The notes under the pieces are model-generated. The model was not told where the DNA came from. It saw only the letters and a list, made by a program, of their open reading frames with translations, and did not search any database. A stretch of DNA of 64,000 nucleotides from Pasteurella skyensis. Its GTDB lineage: Bacteria > Pseudomonadota > Gammaproteobacteria > Enterobacterales > Pasteurellaceae. Numbering within the stretch: position 1 is the first letter of the stretch; the number at the start of each line of letters is the position of its first letter. Where the stretch lies: assembly GCF_013377295.1 (NCBI RefSeq), contig NZ_CP016180.1, positions 992,001 through 1,056,000 of the forward strand, written 5' to 3'. The position numbers and the translations under genes were made by a program. Below are positions 8,738 to 18,992 of the stretch, in pieces.

Positions 8738-9151
8738 ATGCAAAAAATAAAACAATATACGCTCATTTTTCTACGCTATGTACTCGTTATATTTATGATA
8801 AACGCAGGTATTCAGCACTTTCTCAAAGTGGATTTTTATATGCCCTTTGTACCACGATTTTTACCATTTACAGAATTTTTTGTCTATTTTTCAGCGGTAA
8901 TTGAAATAATTTTAGGCGTATTATTGGCGATTAGGTTTAATCATATTCGCCCTTATGGTAAAACCATTGCCACTTGGTCAGCATTGGCAATATTTATGAT
9001 GTTTTGGGTGTTTTTACCGATACATATCAGTGATGTATTTATGGAAAACCCTGCTATCGGTACGCATAAACTAGCACTAATTCGTGTACCTATTCAGTTT
9101 GTGTTTATTGGTTGGGCGTGGGTGGTTTATCGGTTTTTAAGTAATCGGTAA
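8738..9151 (+). CDS. DoxX-like membrane protein
   Basis: The 137-residue protein has four transmembrane helices. The segments YVLVIFMINAGIQHFLKVDFYMPFVPRFLPF and YFSAVIEIILGVLLAI fit DoxX-like proteins, including the conserved proline-rich loop after helix 1. DoxX relatives often accompany thiol-stress genes. It starts 21 bases after the nitroreductase stop and is probably the last gene of the second OhrR-linked operon. Confidence 0.82.
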   Translation: MQKIKQYTLIFLRYVLVIFMINAGIQHFLKVDFYMPFVPRFLPFTEFFVYFSAVIEIILGVLLAIRFNHIRPYGKTIATWSALAIFMMFWVFLPIHISDVFMENPAIGTHKLALIRVPIQFVFIGWAWVVYRFLSNR

Positions 9152-9282
9152 ATGCGGTATAATGAAAATCAGCTATCTGTAATGTGCAATATAATGCAAT
9201 AAAAAAGGATTAACTGTAACCTTTGGTAGTATATTTTCATATCGGCAATTACACTTTTGCCAACCGCTTTAGTTAACTTTTC

Positions 9283-9311
9283 CAATTGTGAATACACTGT
9301 GTTCGCAATTG
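9283..9311. promoter_or_regulatory. Inverted repeat upstream of the catalase-related gene
   Basis: CAATTGTGAA (9283-9292) and TTCGCAATTG (9302-9311) form a ten-base inverted repeat with one mismatch over a nine-base centre. It is about 45 bases upstream of the ATG at 9357 and could be an operator for an unidentified regulator. No clear -35/-10 pair can be assigned nearby. The rest of 9152-9356 holds no convincing gene. Confidence 0.35.
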
Positions 9312-9356
9312 AAGAAGTTACCCAAGATAAACATAATCCTTCTCTAGGAAAAGCAA

Positions 9357-10430
9357 ATGTTAAAAAAAATCCTCCTCAGCATTACCACCATTATTTTGGT
9401 GGCGTGATTATCTTTTTACGCCTTTATTAAAGCAACTGAACACCATCATTCTGAAAAAGAAATGATTGCTGAAATGACTGAAATCCTGCAAAACAAAATG
9501 GCGCGAGATTATCAAAATGGTAACACCAAACGAGATGCTCACCCAAAAACATTGGGATTATTAACAGCAGAATTTAAAGTACTAGATAACCTGCCTACTG
9601 AATTACAAACTGAGGTTTTTCAAGCTGGGAAAACCTATAACAGTTTGATTAGAGTATCGAATGCGAGTGGTAGTATTCAGTCTGATAAAGAAAAAGATTT
9701 CAGAGGTTTTGCAATAAAACTTATTGGTGTAGAAGGGCAACGTTTTAATACCGAGCAACATACCCAAGATTTTCTATTGATGTCTAATGAAACAATGCCA
9801 TTGGGAACCGTTGAATTATTTAGAGATGCAGTCTATTATTCAATTGAGTGGCATAGTGTCGTGCTGGGTTTAAAATTTGCTTTAACAGGAAATTTAGGTG
9901 TATTAAAAGCCTTAGCAAATGGCGTGAAGAATCACACTAGCCCACTGGATATTTCTTATTGGAGTACCACGCCCTATCAGTTTGGTAACACACAAGTTAA
10001 ATATAAAATCGTGCCGACTTCTACATTTAAAAGTAAATTACCGACTCCCCTAACCGACAACTATTTAACCGATAATATGGCAAACCATTTGGCAAAGGAG
10101 AGTGTAACCTTTGATTTTTATGTGCAAAAATTTATTGATGAAAAGCAAACACCGATAGAAGATGCTAGCGTGCAATGGAAAAGTCCTTTTATTAAAGTGG
10201 CAATCTTAACTATTCCACAGCAAACAATGAATACACCTGAACGCTTTGCACTTGCTGAACAACTTTCTTTTTCACCAGCAAATGCCGTCAAAGCACATAA
10301 GCCATTAGGCGGACTAAACCGAGCAAGAATTGAAATCTACAAAACATTATCAAACTATCGCCATAGAACAAATCAAGAGCGGTTAATTGAACCAAGTATG
10401 ATAGTGTTTGAAGCAGTTAAATCATATTAA
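9357..10430 (+). pseudogene. Catalase-related heme protein with in-frame TGA in its membrane anchor
   Basis: A long frame from 9462 encodes 322 residues of a catalase-fold protein (LIRVSNASGSIQSDKEKDFRGFAIKLIG, TQDFLLMSNETMP, QFGNTQVKYKIVP). It resembles the small periplasmic or membrane-anchored catalase-like family rather than full catalases. The same frame continues upstream to an ATG at 9357 that reads MLKKILLSITTIILVA, then TGA (9405-9407), then LSFYAFIKATEHHH. The only defect is this stop within a signal or anchor helix, where TGG or CGA would restore the protein. Restart at ATG 9462 would give a protein without an export signal. Selenocysteine is unlikely because no SECIS-like hairpin is obvious after the TGA. 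Confidence 0.75.
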
Positions 10431-10464
10431 ATTTTAACAAAAATACGTTTCCACACCTATGTAT

Positions 10465-11146
10465 TTAAAGATAATTTTTAAGATCTGAAAAAGTGTGTAT
10501 TTCGATAATTCCTTTATCGTTATACTCGCTTTTTTTATTTGCTAAGTTTAACCAAAAAGCGTCAAGCCCAATATTTCTCGCCCCTAAAATGTCTTTCTCA
10601 ACGCTATCCCCTATCATACAAACTTGCTCTATCGGTAAATTGAGTTTTTGTAATCCCTGTAAAAACATAAAAGGGTGTGGCTTTTCGTGTCCTGTTGCTT
10701 CACTGGTTACAATATATTTAACTTTATCCGATAAACCTAATTGCTGAATTTTTCTAAACTGAATATGGCTGGTTAAATCAGTGACAAAACAAATCTGCTC
10801 ACCAAATTTATCAAAAAATTCGTCCACAAAAGGAAATTTCTGCATATTTTCTAGGAATGTATCCCAGTAAAATATTATATATTTGTAATCCATAACGCAG
10901 TGGGTTGATACCCAAATCTTCAAGCATTTTTTGAATATACAGCAATCGATTATGAGAAGAGCCTGTACCATTTAAAATATAATGTGTTGTGTGGCGAGAT
11001 TGTGCATACGCATTTCTCACCACATTTTCATCAAGGTTGAACTCTGTTTTACAAAACTGTACAACATTCTCTAATGCAATTTTATTCGCAAAAGTATAAT
11101 CATAAATCGTGTCATCAATATCTAATAAAAAACCTTTGTATTTCAT
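10465..11146 (-). pseudogene. HAD family phosphatase (YjjG-like), frameshifted
   Basis: The N-terminal frame (from 11146) carries motif I LLDIDDTIYDYT. A second frame, ending at 10465, carries motif II (CFVTDLTS), the Lys motif (GHEKPHPF) and motif IV (MIGDSVEKDILGAR). Removing one base from the four-A run at 10869-10872 (T run on the coding strand) joins them as LQIYNIYWDTFLENM, the expected family sequence. The gene is therefore broken by a one-base insertion, or the base is a sequencing error. An intact enzyme would be a cytoplasmic nucleotide or sugar-phosphate phosphatase. The gap 11147-11330 holds no visible gene. Confidence 0.82.
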
Positions 11147-11330
11147 ATTATTCCTTTTTTGTAAAAAGTGATAAAGATCTTACCGCTATAAAAACTAAAT
11201 ATTTACTGTTCTCTTAATTTATAATTTTAAGCTCACTAATAAAATCTTTATAGCTCATATTATGAAATATTTGAGCTTAAAATCAAAAGAAAGTGAGCCT
11301 AAAATTCATTTTTATTTATATAGCTTTTCC

Positions 11331-11450
11331 GTAGGGGAGGATTGAGTGAGCAAAGCGAACGGAATATCCTCCCGTGAATTATTTGCTAAAAATTCACATA
11401 TTGAGAAGCGGGAGCATATACGCAAACTATGTTTGCTAATGCTCCCCTAC
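11331..11450. repeat. Compound palindromic element with three hairpins
   Basis: GTAGGGGAG (11331-11339) is perfectly complementary to CTCCCCTAC (11442-11450). Inside are three hairpins: GGAGGAT/ATCCTCC (11336-11342/11366-11372), GTGAATT/AATTCAC (11374-11380/11391-11397) and GGGAGCAT/ATGCTCCC (11410-11417/11439-11446). The last contains an inner GCAAAC/GTTTGC. It could be a REP- or MITE-like element, or a structured terminator after pmbA. The small ORF crossing it is not credible. Confidence 0.55.
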
Positions 11451-11457
11451 CTTAAAA

Positions 11458-12807
11458 CTACTCCCCAGAAACCTTCAAACTCTCCAACAATATCGCTCCT
11501 GTTTGAATATTTGATCGCAACTCCACATCATCACTCACTGCAACTAAATTTTGGTACATATCTTGCAATCTACCTGCAATAGTAATTTCCGCAACGGGAT
11601 ATTGGATTTCGCCGTTTTCTACCCAAAAACCTGATGCACCACGAGAATATTCTCCCGTTACACCGTTAATGGCACTACCCATCATTTCCGTTACAAGTAA
11701 ACCCGTTCCCATCTCTTTGAGTAAGGTTTCTAATCCGCCTGTTCGATTTGGTTTAACGATCCAATTATGAATGCCCCCTGCGTGCCCTGTAGATTTTAAT
11801 CCTAATTTACGTCCACTATAACTGGTAACAAGGTAAGTTTCTAAAATACCTGCTTTGATAATTTCTCGATCTTGAGTGCGAACCCCTTCACTGTCAAAAG
11901 GCGATGAGGCTAATTGACGTAATAGATGGGGATGTTCTGAAATTTCAAACCAATTTGGTAATACTTGCTCGCCCAATTTATCTTGCATAAAACTTGCTTT
12001 ACGATACAACGCACCTCCGCTGATCGCCGTTGCTAAATGACTAATTAAACCCGTTGCCACTTCATTGGCAAAAATCACAGGGACTTCTCTGGTGCTTAAT
12101 TTTTGAGGATTTAAGCGTTTTACTGCTCTCATTGCTGACTGTTCACCTACCCACTGTGGTGATTGTAACTGATTAAATTCACGTGAAATCGTATAAGCAT
12201 AATCGCGCTCTAATTGATCATTATAAGCTGCAATCACACTGGTAGAAAGTGAATAGCGGCTTGAAAGATAACCTTGCAACATTCCGTGTGTATTACCATA
12301 CATTCTCACACCACTGTGTGAATTAAAGGTGGCTCCTTCACTGTTTACAATTCGTTTATCAAAATTTAACGCACAATGCTCGGCTTGAATTGCCATTTCA
12401 ACAGCTTGATCCACGTCGATATCTGCTTGATGATATAAATCTAAATCAAGGGGATCAAAGGCTAATAATTCTTTATCAGCTAAGCCTGCACATTCATCTT
12501 CAGAGGTATATTTTGCAATAGCTAAAGCAGATTCTACCGCTTGTTGTATAGATTTTGGTTGTAGATCTGAAGTAGAGGCATTGCCTTTGCATTTGCCTAA
12601 ATAAACAGAGATCCCCAATGATCCATCGTTATTAAATTCAATATTTTCTGTTTGTTCTAAACGAGTGGAAACTGATAATCCTGTAACTTTAGTAACGGCA
12701 ACTTCTGCCTCTGCCCCTGCTTTTTTTGCAATATTTAGTGCAAAACTGACTGCTTCTTGTAATGTTTCTTTTTGTTGTTGTAATTCTTCTTTCGTCACTA
12801 ATGACAT
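11458..12807 (-). CDS. pmbA: Metalloprotease PmbA (TldE)
   Basis: The 449-residue protein matches PmbA in length and sequence. It has the N-terminal region with [29 protein letters not shown], the central [19 protein letters not shown], and the C-terminal [10 protein letters not shown] and [28 protein letters not shown]. PmbA/TldE acts with TldD in cytoplasmic proteolysis of unfolded peptides, such as microcin precursors and the CcdA antitoxin. It is divergent from darP, the classical gammaproteobacterial arrangement. Confidence 0.95.
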   Translation of the reverse strand: MSLVTKEELQQQKETLQEAVSFALNIAKKAGAEAEVAVTKVTGLSVSTRLEQTENIEFNNDGSLGISVYLGKCKGNASTSDLQPKSIQQAVESALAIAKYTSEDECAGLADKELLAFDPLDLDLYHQADIDVDQAVEMAIQAEHCALNFDKRIVNSEGATFNSHSGVRMYGNTHGMLQGYLSSRYSLSTSVIAAYNDQLERDYAYTISREFNQLQSPQWVGEQSAMRAVKRLNPQKLSTREVPVIFANEVATGLISHLATAISGGALYRKASFMQDKLGEQVLPNWFEISEHPHLLRQLASSPFDSEGVRTQDREIIKAGILETYLVTSYSGRKLGLKSTGHAGGIHNWIVKPNRTGGLETLLKEMGTGLLVTEMMGSAINGVTGEYSRGASGFWVENGEIQYPVAEITIAGRLQDMYQNLVAVSDDVELRSNIQTGAILLESLKVSGE

Positions 12808-12925
12808 AGTTTATTCCTAAATTTATTTATAACTCGGTTAATAATAACAAAAAAGCACGATGAATTTCCCTATTTTTTGCAAATTTTGTTACACTATCTC
12901 TATTTAACAGATACAGAGAATAGAT

Positions 12926-13453
12926 ATGGCGAAAAAACAGCATAATGAAATAGATTGGACAGATGAGGAAGAAGAGATCATTTGGGTCAGTAAAAGTGAG
13001 ATAAAACGAGATGCAGAAGATTTAAAAAAATTAGGGACTCAACTTGTTGAATTATCAAATGCTAAACTTGATACCGTACCACTGAATGAAAACTTAAAAG
13101 AAGCGATTACATTGGCTCAACGTTTAAAAATGGAGGCACGTCGTCGCCAAATCCAATATATTGGAAAACTGTTGCGTCAATGTGATGTTGAACCTATCCA
13201 AGAAGCCTTAGATAAATTGAATAATACTCATAAACAACAGCAAGCAATGTTACATAAAATTGAAGTTATTCGTGAACAGTTAATTGAGCAAGGTGATGCT
13301 GCGATTAATAATTTAATGACTGACTACCCTACGCTAGATCGTCAAAAATTACGTAGTTTGGTACGTGGTGTTCTAAAAGAGAGAGAAAATAATAAACCAC
13401 CTAAGAATTTTCGTGAAATTTACCAATATTTGAAAAGTATAATGTTAAATTAA
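12926..13453 (+). CDS. darP: Ribosome-associated protein DarP (YjgA, DUF615)
   Basis: The 175-residue, highly charged helical protein starts with an acidic segment (WTDEEEEIIWVSKSEIKRDAEDLKKLGTQL) and ends with LDRQKLRSLVRGVLKERENNKPPKNFREIYQYLK, both typical of YjgA/DUF615. E. coli YjgA (DarP) binds late 50S assembly intermediates near the peptidyl transferase centre. It is divergent from pmbA, 118 bases away, as in many gammaproteobacteria. Confidence 0.93.
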   Translation: MAKKQHNEIDWTDEEEEIIWVSKSEIKRDAEDLKKLGTQLVELSNAKLDTVPLNENLKEAITLAQRLKMEARRRQIQYIGKLLRQCDVEPIQEALDKLNNTHKQQQAMLHKIEVIREQLIEQGDAAINNLMTDYPTLDRQKLRSLVRGVLKERENNKPPKNFREIYQYLKSIMLN

Positions 13454-13602
13454 ATATTGTAAAACAATGTGTTATAAATTTAAGCGGTCACTTGTATCAA
13501 AAAATTTGCAAATTTTTCTTATAATGTTACCGCTATGATTTGTTACTCATTAAAATAACAACTCTCAACTTTATTTTAAAAAATAAACTTTTTTTGAAAA
13601 TT

Positions 13603-13616
13603 TTGATAATAATCAA
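13603..13616 (+). promoter_or_regulatory. FNR-type box upstream of ackA
   Basis: TTGATAATAATCAA is a perfect match to the FNR consensus TTGATnnnnATCAA. It lies 113 bases before the ackA start, in the 275-base gap after darP, within promoter range. Anaerobic activation of acetate-kinase fermentation genes by FNR would fit. No single -10 box can be chosen with confidence. Confidence 0.55.
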
Positions 13617-13728
13617 GATATAACAATTTATTTTAACTGCTAAAAAGTGTATCCTATGCAAGAATTTCTAATGCACATTTTATTGTGTAATTTTATCCAC
13701 TTATAAATAATTAAAATAGGTCTATTTT

Positions 13729-14928
13729 ATGTCTAATAAAAATTTAATTCTTATCCTTAACTGCGGTAGTTCATCTTTAAAATTTGCAGTACTTGATCCT
13801 GTTACGGGTGATGAAACCTTATCAGGTCTTGCTGAAGCGTTTCATCTTGAAGATGCTCGCATTAAATGGAAGTTAAATGGTGAAAAAGGAAGTGCTGATT
13901 TAGGTGCAGGTGCTGCACACACACAAGCGTTGGATTTCCTTGCAAAAAATATTTTAACCGATGAATTAAAACAGAGTATTGCAGCGATCGGTCATCGTAT
14001 TGTTCACGGTGGAGAAAAATTCACTGAATCTGCTGTTATCACCGATGAAGTTATCAAAGGTATTGAAGATGCGGTTGAATTTGCGCCTCTTCACAACCCT
14101 GCTCATTTAATTGGAATTAAAGAAGCATTTAGAATTTTCCCTGAATTAAAAGAACGTAACGTTGCTGTTTTTGATACAGCATTCCACCAAACAATGCCAG
14201 AAGAAGCTTATTTATATGCTATTCCTTATGCAATGTACAAAGAAAATGGAGTACGTCGCTATGGAGCTCACGGAACAAGCCATTACTTCGTTAGCCGTGA
14301 AGCTGCAAAAACATTAGGTATTGCAGAAGATAAAATCAATGTGATTACGTGTCATTTAGGTAATGGTGCGTCAATTGCTGTTGTTCGTGATGGTAAATGT
14401 ATTGATACCTCAATGGGCTTAACACCTTTAGAAGGTTTAGTAATGGGTACGCGTAGTGGTGATTTAGATCCTGCTATTCTTTTCTATATGTACGATACTT
14501 TAGGTATGAGTATGGAAGAGATTAATCAAACATTAACCAAAAAATCTGGATTATTAGGTTTAACAGAAGTTACCAGTGATTGTCGTTATGCAGAAGACAA
14601 TTATGATAAAGAAGCGGCAGCCAAACGTGCGTTGGATGTATTCTGCTATAAATTAGCGAAATATATCGGTTCTTATATGGCGGTTATTGGCGATCGCTTA
14701 GATGCGATTGTCTTTACTGGTGGAATCGGTGAAAACTCTTCATTAGTTCGTGAATTAACCTTAAATCACTTAAAATTATTTGGTTATCAACTAGATGAAG
14801 AAAGAAACTTAGCAGCACGTTTTGGTAACGCAGGCGTAATTACAAAAGACGGTACACCAGTATCTATTGTTCTTCCAACAAATGAAGAATTAGTAATTGC
14901 ACGAGATACAGCTAAGCTAACTGCATAA
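13729..14928 (+). CDS. ackA: Acetate kinase
   Basis: The 399-residue enzyme shows [16 protein letters not shown] at the N-terminus, [34 protein letters not shown] and [16 protein letters not shown]. It also shows [43 protein letters not shown] and the C-terminal [11 protein letters not shown]. It interconverts acetyl phosphate plus ADP with acetate plus ATP in the cytoplasm. pta follows after a hairpin terminator, so readthrough or a separate promoter must serve pta. The codon pattern suggests high expression. Confidence 0.98.
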   Translation: MSNKNLILILNCGSSSLKFAVLDPVTGDETLSGLAEAFHLEDARIKWKLNGEKGSADLGAGAAHTQALDFLAKNILTDELKQSIAAIGHRIVHGGEKFTESAVITDEVIKGIEDAVEFAPLHNPAHLIGIKEAFRIFPELKERNVAVFDTAFHQTMPEEAYLYAIPYAMYKENGVRRYGAHGTSHYFVSREAAKTLGIAEDKINVITCHLGNGASIAVVRDGKCIDTSMGLTPLEGLVMGTRSGDLDPAILFYMYDTLGMSMEEINQTLTKKSGLLGLTEVTSDCRYAEDNYDKEAAAKRALDVFCYKLAKYIGSYMAVIGDRLDAIVFTGGIGENSSLVRELTLNHLKLFGYQLDEERNLAARFGNAGVITKDGTPVSIVLPTNEELVIARDTAKLTA

Positions 14929-14938
14929 TTTAACTATT

Positions 14939-14963
14939 AAAACCTACCTCAAAGGTAGGTTTT
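14939..14963 (+). terminator. Intrinsic terminator between ackA and pta
   Basis: AAAACCTACC (14939-14948) pairs perfectly with GGTAGGTTTT (14954-14963) over a TCAAA loop and is followed by T-rich sequence. It probably attenuates transcription from ackA into pta. Confidence 0.85.
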
Positions 14964-14993
14964 TTCTTTTTATTGACCATAGGAACTTATACA

Positions 14994-17138
14994 ATGTCTA
15001 GAACTATTATCCTTATTCCAACTACTGCTGGTGTGGGTTTAACCAGTGTGAGTTTGGGATTTGTTCATTCACTTGAACAAAAAGGTGCCAAAGTAGGTTT
15101 TTTAAAGCCAATCTCTCAACCAATAAGTGGAAGTGATGAACTAGATCGCTCAACAAGTATTATCAAAACATCACAAACTGTTGAAGTGGGAACACCAATA
15201 ATGTTAAGTGATGCGGAAACATTAATTGGTGAAAATCAAACCGATGTGTTATTAGAAAAAATTGTTGAACACCATCAAAAAATCGCTAAAAATAATGAAA
15301 TTATTGTGGTTGAAGGTGTTATTCCAACACGTAGAAGTGCTTATGCAAATCATATCAATTATGAGATTGCACAAACTTTAGATGCTGAAATTATTTTAGT
15401 GGCAACCCCTGGAACAGATACACCAGAACAATTAAAAGAGCGAGTGGATGTTGCTGCTTCTGAATTTGGTGGACGTAATAATCCTAATTTATTAGGGGTA
15501 ATTATTAATAAATTTAATGCGCCTGTTGATGAAACGGGACGAACTCGTCCTGACTTAACAGAAATTTTTGATTCATTCCAACATTTAAATCGCAATATAA
15601 ATATAAAAGAATTACATCGTTTATTTGCAAAAAGCCAAGTGAAACTACTCGCTTGTGTGGAATGGAAACCTGAATTAATTGAAACACGTGCTATTGATAT
15701 TGCAAAACACTTAAGTGCAACCATTATTCAAGAAGGTGAATTACATACTCGTCGTATTCGTGGTGTTACTTTCTGTGCAAGAAGTTTACCAAATATGATC
15801 GAACATATGAAAGCGGGTTCATTAATCGTAACATCTGCCGATCGTCCTGATGTGATTATTGCCGCCGCACTTTCTATTATGAACGGTATTGAAATTGGTG
15901 CTATTTTATTAACTGGCGGCTATAAATTAGATTTAGGAGTGAGAAATCTTTGCCAGCAAGCTTTTGAAAAAGGTGTGCCTATTTTCCGTATCGAAGGCAA
16001 TACTTGGCAAACCGCCCTTAGTCTACAAAGTTTCAGTTTAGAAGTACCTATTGATGATAAAGTGCGTATTGAAAAAATCAAACAATATGTATCAGAACAG
16101 CTTTCTAATGAATTTATTACCAATATTACTAATGATACCGCACGTACCAGACATCTCTCCCCTGCCGCATTCCGTTATCAGTTAACTGAATTTGCTCGTG
16201 CAGCTAAAAAACGTATTGTACTTCCAGAAGGTGATGAACCTCGTACTGTAAAAGCTGCGGCATTATGTGCTGAACGTGGTATTGCAGACTGTATTTTATT
16301 AGCACCCGTTGCAGACGTGAAACGAGTCGCTGAAGCTCAAGGTGTTCAACTTGGTAAAGGTGTAACAATTATTGATCCTGCAACTATCCGTAACAACTAT
16401 GTTGATCGTTTAGTTGAACTGCGTAAAAATAAAGGAATGACAGAAGTTGTTGCTCGTGAGCAATTATTAGACAATGTTGTTCTGGGTACAATGATGTTAG
16501 AAGCAGAAGAAGTGGATGGCTTAGTATCCGGTGCCGTACACACCACAGCGAACACCATTCGCCCACCTATGCAAATTATCAAAACTGCACCGGGTAGCTC
16601 AATTGTTTCTTCAATCTTCTTTATGCTATTGCCAGATCAAGTACTGGTTTATGGTGACTGTGCAGTAAACCCAGATCCAAATGCAGAACAATTAGCCGAA
16701 ATTGCTATTCAATCTGCGGAATCAGCAAAAGCATTCGGTGTTGAACCCCGTGTTGCGATGATCTCTTACTCAACAGGGACATCAGGTTCTGGTGCAGATG
16801 TTGAAAAAGTAAAAGAAGCAACGCGTATCGCACAAGAAAAACGTCCAGATTTAATTATTGATGGACCTTTACAATATGATGCTGCCGTTATGGAAGATGT
16901 GGCTCGCTCTAAAGCACCAAACTCTCCAGTTGCAGGTAAAGCTACGGTATTTGTATTCCCTGACTTAAATACAGGTAATACAACTTACAAAGCAGTACAA
17001 CGCTCTGCAGATCTTGTTTCGATCGGACCAATGTTACAAGGTATGCGTAAACCAGTAAACGACTTATCTCGTGGTGCATTGGTTGATGATATTGTTTATA
17101 CAATCGCATTAACTGCAATTCAAGCGACACAAGGTTAG
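14994..17138 (+). CDS. pta: Phosphate acetyltransferase, long form
   Basis: The protein is about 714 residues. It has an N-terminal P-loop/DRTGG region ([43 protein letters not shown]) and a C-terminal catalytic domain ([70 protein letters not shown]). It converts acetyl-CoA and phosphate to acetyl phosphate, feeding ackA. I choose the ATG at 14994, preceded by AGGAAC. A TTG at 14973 is less likely. Confidence 0.97.
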   Translation: MSRTIILIPTTAGVGLTSVSLGFVHSLEQKGAKVGFLKPISQPISGSDELDRSTSIIKTSQTVEVGTPIMLSDAETLIGENQTDVLLEKIVEHHQKIAKNNEIIVVEGVIPTRRSAYANHINYEIAQTLDAEIILVATPGTDTPEQLKERVDVAASEFGGRNNPNLLGVIINKFNAPVDETGRTRPDLTEIFDSFQHLNRNINIKELHRLFAKSQVKLLACVEWKPELIETRAIDIAKHLSATIIQEGELHTRRIRGVTFCARSLPNMIEHMKAGSLIVTSADRPDVIIAAALSIMNGIEIGAILLTGGYKLDLGVRNLCQQAFEKGVPIFRIEGNTWQTALSLQSFSLEVPIDDKVRIEKIKQYVSEQLSNEFITNITNDTARTRHLSPAAFRYQLTEFARAAKKRIVLPEGDEPRTVKAAALCAERGIADCILLAPVADVKRVAEAQGVQLGKGVTIIDPATIRNNYVDRLVELRKNKGMTEVVAREQLLDNVVLGTMMLEAEEVDGLVSGAVHTTANTIRPPMQIIKTAPGSSIVSSIFFMLLPDQVLVYGDCAVNPDPNAEQLAEIAIQSAESAKAFGVEPRVAMISYSTGTSGSGADVEKVKEATRIAQEKRPDLIIDGPLQYDAAVMEDVARSKAPNSPVAGKATVFVFPDLNTGNTTYKAVQRSADLVSIGPMLQGMRKPVNDLSRGALVDDIVYTIALTAIQATQG

Positions 17139-17145
17139 TTTTTTA

Positions 17146-17353
17146 CCCCCCTCCTAACCTCCCCCCGCAAGCGGAGGGAGGGATTTTTACCAGCGGAACC
17201 TCCTTCACTTGCGAGGGTGGGATTTTTACCAGCGAACCTCCTTCACTTTCGAGGGTGGGATTTTTACCAGCGAACCTCCTTCACTTGCGAGGGTGGGACT
17301 TTTACCAACAAATTTCCCTCCTCCGCTTGCGGGGGAGGGCTAGGGAGGGAGCA
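17146..17353. repeat. GC-rich inverted repeat enclosing 38-base tandem repeats
   Basis: The outer arms (about 17146-17187 and 17315-17353) contain CCCCGCAAGCGGAGGGAGGG and its near complement CTCCGCTTGCGGGGGAGGG. Between them lie three 38-39-base tandem units (17180-17218, 17219-17256, 17257-17294) and a partial fourth. Each unit has TTTTTACCAGCG and a CCTCC...GAGGG hairpin. The 17139-17458 gap contains no gene. The block follows pta directly and may end its transcript. Confidence 0.75.
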
Positions 17354-17458
17354 TTACCCTGTTTTTGAGTTTAAAAAGGGTTAATAATATCCCTTCCTAC
17401 CTATTTATTTGTTATACTGAATACTCATTAAGATAATCCCACAAATTTATAAAATATA

Positions 17459-18253
17459 ATGAGTTTATTTCTTAAAACTGGACGTATCATTTTGCTCATT
17501 ATCGGTATGATACTGGTAATTGACTGCTCTATATTATTTTTATTTCTAAAATTCAATTTTGGCACAGTTGTTCCTTTTTTAATTGGCGTGATTTTTGTTG
17601 CTCACGCTATTTTTTGGGAAAAAATTCAGGATTTTATCGCTCAAAATAAATGGAAAAAAAGAGTGTGGTATCTACTGTGGAGCTTGTTTATTATTTGGTT
17701 GATTAGTTTCGTGATTTTTGTACTCGCCCTTGTGAAACAAATTAACTCACAACCTCCTGCAACAAAGATACAAGCAGTGATCATTTTAGGTGCAGGTGTA
17801 AACGGTGATAAACCAACTCCAACCCTTGCTAGTCGATTAGATAAGGCTGTGCAAATTATTCATCAACAACCTACTTTGCCTACAATTATTACAGCAGGAG
17901 GTGTTGGCTTTGGACGTGACGTGAGTGAAGCATACGTTATGGCAAAATATCTACAGAAACAGCATAGTATTCCTATGAAAGTGATTAATCAAGAAAACAA
18001 AAGCCAAAGTACTGAGGAAAATTTATTATTTAGCCAGCCGATTTTAATCAATAGAGGAATTCGTCCAAATACAGATAAAATTGCTATTGTGACTAATGAT
18101 TTCCATACTATTCGAGCAAAAGCTATTGCCCAAAAGCAAGGCTATAATAATGTTATTACCGTAGCAAGCACTACCCCTTTATCTATTCGTTTTAATGCGT
18201 GGTTTCGGGAATATTTTGCATTTATTAGTGGTTGGCTACTCAGAGAATATTAA
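17459..18253 (+). CDS. ElyC/SanA/YdcF family membrane protein
   Basis: The 264-residue protein has three N-terminal hydrophobic helices (residues about 8-30, 36-50 and 66-92). A DUF218 domain follows: AVIILGAGVNGDKPTPTLASRLDKAVQII, TIITAGGVGFGRDVSEAYVMAKYL, ENKSQSTEENLLFSQPIL and IAIVTNDFHTIRAKAIA. ElyC and SanA affect envelope integrity and lipid-carrier metabolism in E. coli, but no reaction is settled. No obvious partner lies next to it. Transcription probably starts after the repeat block. Confidence 0.85.
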   Translation: MSLFLKTGRIILLIIGMILVIDCSILFLFLKFNFGTVVPFLIGVIFVAHAIFWEKIQDFIAQNKWKKRVWYLLWSLFIIWLISFVIFVLALVKQINSQPPATKIQAVIILGAGVNGDKPTPTLASRLDKAVQIIHQQPTLPTIITAGGVGFGRDVSEAYVMAKYLQKQHSIPMKVINQENKSQSTEENLLFSQPILINRGIRPNTDKIAIVTNDFHTIRAKAIAQKQGYNNVITVASTTPLSIRFNAWFREYFAFISGWLLREY

Positions 18254-18376
18254 AAATCTGGTATAAATAAGACATTTATTGTAAGTCGCTTTTATTAAAG
18301 TAACAATTGTAAATTAAGAGTATAAGCGGTAAGATTTTGCTTAAAATTTACCATTTTTTAGCGATATATTAAAACT

Positions 18377-18904
18377 ATGACATTCAAAAATTCAATTCAT
18401 CACGAGTTAGCAATATTTGAGCCTTACTTGGCACAATCTATAACGATCTATACTCATTGTTTTTCACAACAAACTCAAACTGTCCAACAATTTGTAAACG
18501 AGATTGAACAAACGGCTCAAATACTCTCTAAACTCACTCAAAATGATATGGCTGAATTTTATTCAGATAGGCTTATTTTACAATATCGTACCTTACAGAA
18601 AGGGATTGAACGATTAAAAAATAAAACTCATCAAAATGAAAAAATGCGTAAAAAGTTTCAATCATCGTACCGCTTCCCTAAAAATATTCACGCAATGCGA
18701 CCGTCAAAACGTTTAGAAGAATATAAAAAAGCATTGCGTTTACTTAATGATAAAATCAGTTGGATTATTGAACAAGGCTATGATGCTCAAACAATGGACG
18801 ATAAAACTTACTGGCAGATTAAATTACAAGAAACCGATTTTCGCAAACAAAAATGTTTAGATGCCATTGAAAAAACAGAAGAAGAGTTATTAAAAAGTAG
18901 ATAA
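18377..18904 (+). CDS. priC: Primosomal replication protein PriC
   Basis: The 175-residue helical, basic protein matches the PriC family: FVNEIEQTAQILSKL, AEFYSDRLILQYRTLQKGIERLK and a basic linker (RFPKNIHAMRPSKRLEEYKKALRLLNDKI). PriC restarts stalled forks by loading DnaB at gaps. Uptake-like AAGCGGT words flank the gene on both sides. It precedes ppiB by 88 bases on the same strand. Confidence 0.87.
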   Translation: MTFKNSIHHELAIFEPYLAQSITIYTHCFSQQTQTVQQFVNEIEQTAQILSKLTQNDMAEFYSDRLILQYRTLQKGIERLKNKTHQNEKMRKKFQSSYRFPKNIHAMRPSKRLEEYKKALRLLNDKISWIIEQGYDAQTMDDKTYWQIKLQETDFRKQKCLDAIEKTEEELLKSR

Positions 18905-18992
18905 GATAATCACAAGCGGTAACATTACTTTCACTTTTTGCAAAAAAATGAGAGAATAATACCGCTTATATATTTTAATAAAAGGATACAAA

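Noticed and set aside
9405-9407. TGA read as selenocysteine in the catalase-related protein
   Set aside because: It lies in a signal/anchor helix where Sec has no role, and no SECIS-like hairpin follows at the right distance.
9239-9431. Open frame in another phase upstream of the catalase-like gene (ISAITLLPTALVNFSN...)
   Set aside because: It has no ATG, contains the inverted repeat, and overlaps the true anchor-coding frame; probably chance.
11346-11582. Plus-strand 78-codon frame overlapping the pmbA 3' end
   Set aside because: It runs through the compound palindrome and then antisense to pmbA, without a ribosome site or protein-like composition.
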